From NCBI RefSeq assembly GCF_900109285.1, contig NZ_FNZQ01000002.1:62001-126000 (forward strand): a stretch of DNA of 64,000 nucleotides, in the 5' to 3' direction. The notes below the pieces were generated by a model that did no database searches, was not told the origin of the DNA, and saw only the letters and a list, made by a program, of their open reading frames with translations. Both the position numbers and the translations under genes were made by a program. Of this stretch, positions 59,756 to 64,000 are shown piece after piece; position 1 is the first letter of the stretch; each line of letters starts with the position of its first letter. The DNA comes from Jannaschia helgolandensis. GTDB lineage: Bacteria > Pseudomonadota > Alphaproteobacteria > Rhodobacterales > Rhodobacteraceae.

Positions 59756-60979
59756 ATGACGACAGCTTCCCTGGACATCCTGCAAGACGACTCACGCGCC
59801 AAGCGCAATGTCCTCGTCCTCGTCGCGGCACAGGCGCTGCTGGGCGCGCAACTGCCGATGAACTTCATCGCGGGCGGACTGGCCGGTCTCGCTCTGGCCC
59901 CCACCCCCCTGCTCGCTACCCTGCCGATCAGCCTGATCGTCTTCGGCTCGATGACCACGGCGCCGTGGATCAGCCCGCTGATGCAGGCGCGTGGGCGCCG
60001 GTTCGGCTTTGTGCTGGGCGCGCTGGCCGGGGCCGCCGGGGCCGGGCTTGCGGTGCTGGGCCTGACGACGGGCAGCTTCGCGATCTTTCTTGCCGGGGCT
60101 TATCTGACCGGCATCTACATGAGCACTCTGGGCTTCTACCGCTTCGCTGCGACCGACACCGCCTCCGACGCATTCCGGCCCAAGGCGATCAGCTATGTCA
60201 TGGCAGGCGGATTGTTGTCGGCGCTGGTCGGGCCGCAGATTGTCAAGCTGACGGGGGACGCGACCATCATCCCCTTCGTGGCCAGCTATGCCACCGTCGC
60301 CGTGATCAATCTGATCGGGTTGTGGCTGTTTTTCCTGCTGGATATTCCGACGCCTGCCAAACCGGCACTTGACGCGGCGCGCGGGCGGACACGGGGCGAA
60401 TTGCTGCGCTCGCCCGCCATCGTCGTGTCGATCATCTGCGCGATGGTGGCCTATGCGCTGATGAACCTGGTGATGACCTCGACCCCGCTGGCGGTGGTCG
60501 GCTCCGGGTTCAGCACGGGCAATGCTGCCGACATCGTCTCGGCCCACGTGATCGCTATGTATGCGCCCAGCTTCTTCACCGGCCATCTGATCGCACGGTT
60601 CGGGGTGACCCGTATCGTGTCGGCGGGGCTGATCCTGCTGGCCGCCGCCGGGACGGTGGGCTTGTCCGGCGTGACCCTGCCGCATTTCTACGGCACGCTG
60701 ATCCTTCTGGGGTTGGGCTGGAACTTCGGTTTCATCGGCGCGACAACCATGCTGACCGCCAGTCATTCGCCCGAGGAACGCGGCACGGTTCAGGGGATGA
60801 ACGACGCGCTGGTCTTCGGCCTCGTTACGCTGGCGTCGCTGTCATCGGGCGGATTGATGAGTTCCTCCGCCGATGCCGTCAGCGGCTGGTCGGCAGTGCA
60901 CTACGCGATGGTGCCGTTCCTGATGCTGGCGGGCGGTGCGCTGATCTGGCTGCGGATGACGCGCGACCGGACGGCCTAG
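59756..60979 (+). CDS. MFS transporter
   Basis: Predicted inner-membrane transporter of 407 residues with about twelve hydrophobic segments. The ATG at 59756 begins a run of polar residues (MTTASLDILQDDSRAKRN) before the first helix. A loop with MQARGRRFGFVLGALAG fits the MFS signature between helices 2 and 3, and HSPEERGTVQGMNDALVFG lies in the C-terminal half. It follows cobB by 71 bases; association with cobalamin transport is possible but not shown by sequence. Confidence 0.87.
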   Translation: MTTASLDILQDDSRAKRNVLVLVAAQALLGAQLPMNFIAGGLAGLALAPTPLLATLPISLIVFGSMTTAPWISPLMQARGRRFGFVLGALAGAAGAGLAVLGLTTGSFAIFLAGAYLTGIYMSTLGFYRFAATDTASDAFRPKAISYVMAGGLLSALVGPQIVKLTGDATIIPFVASYATVAVINLIGLWLFFLLDIPTPAKPALDAARGRTRGELLRSPAIVVSIICAMVAYALMNLVMTSTPLAVVGSGFSTGNAADIVSAHVIAMYAPSFFTGHLIARFGVTRIVSAGLILLAAAGTVGLSGVTLPHFYGTLILLGLGWNFGFIGATTMLTASHSPEERGTVQGMNDALVFGLVTLASLSSGGLMSSSADAVSGWSAVHYAMVPFLMLAGGALIWLRMTRDRTA

Positions 60980-61090
60980 CCTCCCGGCGGGGCGACAGGT
61001 CGGGATCGCAGGCCCGAGGTCGGGCGTTGTTCCGGCCAAGGTGTCTCCGGCCAGGAAAAGGGCGACCCGAAAGCCGCCCCGATCCGATCC

Positions 61091-62362
61091 TCAGCTGCGC
61101 CCTTTCCAGGGCACCAGCCAGTCCTCGGCCTTGCGCATCAGGATATCGATGCTGAACCCGATGACACCGATCAGGATGATGCCCATGACCACGATATAGG
61201 TCTGCTGGAACTTGGACGCCGTGGTGATCATCATGCCCGCACCGACATTCGCGGCCACCAGCTCGGCGGCGACCACCGTGCCCCAGCAGACGCCCATCGC
61301 AACCCGCGCCGCGGTAAAGATTTCCGGCAGGGAATTCGGGATGATGACGTGCCGCAGGATCTGCCATTTCGATGCCCCCAGCGAATAGGCCGCGTGCACC
61401 TTGCTGATGTTCACGCCCGACACCCCTGCCCGCGCGCCGATCGCCATGATCCAGAGCGCGGCCAGGAACAGCAGGACGACCTTGCCGGTCTCGTTGATGC
61501 CGAACCAGATGATGACCAGCGGGATCAGCGCCAGCGGCGGCACCGGGCGCATGAACTCGACGATCGGGTCGAACCAGCCCCGGAACCAGTTCGACAGGCC
61601 CATCGCATAGCCCAGCGGAATGCCCACGATCGCGCCCAGCACGAACCCGGCCAGCACCCGGAACAGAGACCAGCCCAGATGCTCCAGCAAGGTAAAGTTG
61701 CGATAGCCGTCCCGTGAGACTTCGATCAGCGCCTCGACCACCCGTTCGGGCGACGGCAGATAGAGCGGCTGCATCTGGAAGCCCCGGTCGGGTACGAAGT
61801 TCATGCCGCCCCTTGCGTTCATCGAAATGCGGCCGTTGTCCGTCTGGACCGCTTGGTTGGCATCGATGGGTTCGCCATTGATCGCGATGATCATATAGCC
61901 TTCCTCATCTCCGCCGATGTCATTGGCTGTCATAGGGATGATCTTGGAGCGGTACAGCCCGATCCGCGCGACATCGTTCTTGGCGAATCCGTCGCCCGGC
62001 TCGACCACCGGATCGTCGACGGCGGCGCCCACTTCGTGGACCCGCACGGTGACGGTCGCATCGTCGGTCGCACCGGTCGCGTTCTGCGCCGTATAGGTGA
62101 ACGTCGTGTCCCCTTGAAACGGTCCCGGCACATGGATCGGCGACAGCTTGGAGCCGGTGAACGCCCCCCAGATCAGGAACAGCACCACCACCGAGATGAC
62201 CGAAGCCCAGCGGTTGGGCCGTACGGCGGTTTCGTCGCCGAAGGTCACCGTCTTGAGCGAGGTGAAATCCTTGCGCCTCGTGCGGGCGGTGATGGCATTT
62301 ACCAACAGCATCGAGATGACGAAGAGAGCGGCATAGACCGCGATGATCAAAAATCCGGTCAT
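61091..62362 (-). CDS. tauC: taurine-type ABC permease TauC with inserted periplasmic domain
   Basis: Permease of 423 residues, against about 275 in E. coli TauC. Two membrane segments (3-21 and 52-68) are followed by about 130 residues (about 70-198) before the usual LYLPSPERVVEAL. The first part of this segment (TFTYTAQNATGATDDATVTVRV) looks like a bacterial Ig/cadherin-type strand pair. The permease core follows, with the EAA loop AYSLGASKWQILRHVIIPNSLPEIF. It sits 1 base after tauB. Confidence 0.9.
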   Translation of the reverse strand: MTGFLIIAVYAALFVISMLLVNAITARTRRKDFTSLKTVTFGDETAVRPNRWASVISVVVLFLIWGAFTGSKLSPIHVPGPFQGDTTFTYTAQNATGATDDATVTVRVHEVGAAVDDPVVEPGDGFAKNDVARIGLYRSKIIPMTANDIGGDEEGYMIIAINGEPIDANQAVQTDNGRISMNARGGMNFVPDRGFQMQPLYLPSPERVVEALIEVSRDGYRNFTLLEHLGWSLFRVLAGFVLGAIVGIPLGYAMGLSNWFRGWFDPIVEFMRPVPPLALIPLVIIWFGINETGKVVLLFLAALWIMAIGARAGVSGVNISKVHAAYSLGASKWQILRHVIIPNSLPEIFTAARVAMGVCWGTVVAAELVAANVGAGMMITTASKFQQTYIVVMGIILIGVIGFSIDILMRKAEDWLVPWKGRS

Positions 62363-62363
62363 A

Positions 62364-63167
62364 TCAGGCGTCCTCCGTCCGGCCCATGATTTCCTCTTCC
62401 ATTTCCCAGATCATGGAGAGGATCTCTTCGCGCCTTTGCCCGAATTCGGGATGTTTCTTCACTTCGCGAAGGTCCTGCGCAACGCCCATTTCCGCGAACG
62501 GCAGGCGATATTCCTTGTGGATGCGACCCGGTCTCGGGGCCATGACCAGCAGGCGCTCGCCCAGAAGCAGCGCCTCCTCGACCGAGTGGGTGATCAGGAT
62601 GATCGTCTTGCCGGTCTCTTTCCACAGCTTCAGGACAAGGCCCTGCATCTTCTCGCGGGTCAGCGCGTCCAGTGCGCCCAGCGGCTCGTCCATCAGGATG
62701 ACATCGGGATCGTTCGCAAGACAGCGGGCCAGAGCCACGCGCTGCTGCATTCCGCCCGACAATTCATAGATCGCCTTGTCCTTGAAGTCCTTCAGGCCGG
62801 TGATTTCCAGCAGCCGGTCGGCACTTTCCCGACGCTCGGCCACGGGCGTGCCGCGCATGCGCGGACCGAACTCCACGTTCTCGCGCACGTTCATCCACTC
62901 GAACAGGGCACCTTGCTGAAACACCATTCCACGCTCGGCGTCGGGGCCTTTGACCTCGTGGCCGTTCAGGATGACCTTGCCATCGGTCGGGGCCAGAAAC
63001 CCCGCCACGATATTCAGAAGCGTGGTCTTGCCGCAGCCCGATGGCCCCAGCACGCTCATCAATTCGCCGCTTTGCAGGTTGAGCGATACATCCTCAAGCG
63101 CCTGAACATAGGACCCGTTGGGCAGGTCGAAGCGCATGGAAAGGTTCTCTATCGACAATCCGTTCAT
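62364..63167 (-). CDS. tauB: taurine-type ABC transporter ATP-binding protein
   Basis: ATPase of 267 residues. It has Walker A GPSGCGKTT, the Q-loop FQQGALFEWMNVRENV, signature LSGGMQQRVALARCLA, Walker B ILMDEPLGALD and the switch His in LITHSVEEALLL. The family is nitrate/sulfonate/taurine importers. It lies between tauA and tauC; taurine is the best guess from the partial binding protein. Confidence 0.93.
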   Translation of the reverse strand: MNGLSIENLSMRFDLPNGSYVQALEDVSLNLQSGELMSVLGPSGCGKTTLLNIVAGFLAPTDGKVILNGHEVKGPDAERGMVFQQGALFEWMNVRENVEFGPRMRGTPVAERRESADRLLEITGLKDFKDKAIYELSGGMQQRVALARCLANDPDVILMDEPLGALDALTREKMQGLVLKLWKETGKTIILITHSVEEALLLGERLLVMAPRPGRIHKEYRLPFAEMGVAQDLREVKKHPEFGQRREEILSMIWEMEEEIMGRTEDA

Positions 63168-63214
63168 TCGTCGTCCCCCGTTCCGGGCCGCTCTGTGGGG
63201 CCCTTTGTCGTGTC

Positions 63215-63242
63215 CGGGGGCGGCAACGCAAGGCCGCCCCCG
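63215..63242 (-). repeat. intercistronic hairpin between tauA and tauB
   Basis: CGGGGGCGGC and GCCGCCCCCG (63215-63224 and 63233-63242) form a perfect 10-bp stem with an 8-base loop, starting 9 bases after the tauA stop on the minus strand. No T tract follows. It probably stabilises the tauA message upstream of a processing or partial termination point, as in many binding-protein operons. Confidence 0.65.
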
Positions 63243-63250
63243 AAGGCGTT

Positions 63251-64000
63251 TTACATGCTGCTTGCGTCGGTCAGCGGACCGGTGTTGACCGTATCCTCAT
63301 AGCTGTCCAGCGCGGCGGGGATGGAGCCAGCCTCGACGAAGACGTCGGCAACACCCTTCATGAAGGTCGCCGCGTTCCCGCCAAGCCAGGCTTCGGAAAG
63401 CTGCTGCTCGATGGTCGGGAAGGTGAAGCCGGTAAGATCGCTGCGCGCGGTCTCCAGTTCCTGACCGGATTCCTTGGCGATCACCTCCAGCATCTCCTCG
63501 GACTGGTTCGCTGCCCACTCGGCATTGGCATCCGCCGTCACCTTGACGAACTTGGCCGCCATTTCTGGGTTCTCTGCAATGAACTCGGCCGGGGCGGAGG
63601 TCACGTCGAACACCAGAATGCCCAGCTCTTCCTTTTCGGCACCGGTCAGCAGGACGTTGCCCGATTCCTTCATCCGCGAAAGGCCACCGCCGTAACCGCA
63701 GGCGAAGTCCACATCGCCCTGCGCCAAGGCAGCGGACCCGGTCGGGGGATCCATGTCAACAATATCGAGCGTCGAAATATCGACGCCGAAGTAATCCATC
63801 TGCCGAAGGAAACCATAGTGCGCGGCGGTGCCCAACGGGACGGCAACTTTCTTTCCTGCCAGGTCGCCGGCATTGTCCTTGGTGATCTGCAGGTCCGAGC
63901 GTACGACGCAGTTATCGTTCTCCGAGTAGGACACTGCGACGTCGATGATCTGCAGGTTCTGACCGGCCGAGACTGCGACGACGAAGGGAGGAACACCTTG
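63251..64000 (-). CDS. tauA: taurine-type ABC substrate-binding protein TauA, 5' end outside window
   Basis: Periplasmic binding protein, C-terminal 249 residues visible. Reading on the minus strand is open from 64000. The visible part starts QGVPPFVVAVSAGQNLQII and continues with VSYSENDNCVVRSD, KKVAVPLGTAAHYGFLRQM, DMDPPTGSAALAQGDVDFACGYGGG and the LSEAWLGGNAATFMKGVADVF C-terminus, matching TauA-type proteins. The signal peptide and start lie beyond the window. Confidence 0.92.
   Translation of the reverse strand, partial: QGVPPFVVAVSAGQNLQIIDVAVSYSENDNCVVRSDLQITKDNAGDLAGKKVAVPLGTAAHYGFLRQMDYFGVDISTLDIVDMDPPTGSAALAQGDVDFACGYGGGLSRMKESGNVLLTGAEKEELGILVFDVTSAPAEFIAENPEMAAKFVKVTADANAEWAANQSEEMLEVIAKESGQELETARSDLTGFTFPTIEQQLSEAWLGGNAATFMKGVADVFVEAGSIPAALDSYEDTVNTGPLTDASSM

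Overview
The window is a chromosomal segment of a GC-rich alphaproteobacterium, most likely a Rhodobacteraceae/Roseobacter-type marine bacterium. This rests on gene content rather than rRNA: an rplU with an alanine/lysine-rich and helix-hairpin-helix extension, an lpxD-ACP-ketosynthase cluster, PstA and PstC with long N-terminal extensions, an IalB-family protein, DUF853, an RTX-Hint secreted protein and a tauABC set. No rRNA, CRISPR array or intact mobile element was seen. Two tRNAs are present: Ser(CGA) and Leu(CAA).

Layout. 1-1.7 kb: the end of rpsB, then tsf. 1.9-6.1 kb: an AT-flanked accessory unit, a LuxR-type regulator divergent from a very large gene for a self-sufficient, cobalamin- and iron-sulfur-dependent reductive dehalogenase with a fused FMN/NAD/2Fe-2S reductase. 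6.2-13.5 kb (minus strand): phoR, a triple Pho box, then pstS-pstC-pstA-pstB-phoU-phoB. 13.7-21.3 kb (minus): rplU-rpmA, two GNAT acetyltransferases around a LysE exporter, obgE, proB, proA and a PLP trans-sulfuration enzyme. 22-28 kb: tRNA-Ser, a GNAT, a DUF853 ATPase, a candidate small RNA, an IalB protein, and lpxD-ACP-ketosynthase. 28-35 kb: a Tat-exported M15-like protein, an orphan Fbp-type ATPase, a small membrane protein, a 1058-residue RTX-Hint protein and tRNA-Leu. 35-54 kb: housekeeping genes (zinc metallopeptidase, yqaA, dsbB, gyrA, LysR regulator, trmFO, gluQRS, M20 hydrolase, mazG, iron-binding FbpA, nucleoside hydrolase, SelO, Fur family, EamA transporter, eno, cupin, CPA1 antiporter, HNH nuclease). 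54-61 kb: carboxylesterase, AlkA-like glycosylase, cobK and cbiD, divergent from cobA, cobB and an MFS transporter. 61-64 kb: tauC, tauB and partial tauA.

How it fits together. The phosphate-starvation block is complete, with sensor, regulator, transporter and operator. The cobalamin genes at 55.7-59.7 kb could supply the cofactor for the dehalogenase at 2.9 kb, though nothing in the sequence shows co-regulation. The dehalogenase with its LuxR-type neighbour is the most unusual unit: it carries its own electron-transfer chain, lacks an export signal and membrane anchor, and faces an intergenic region with two tandem dyads.
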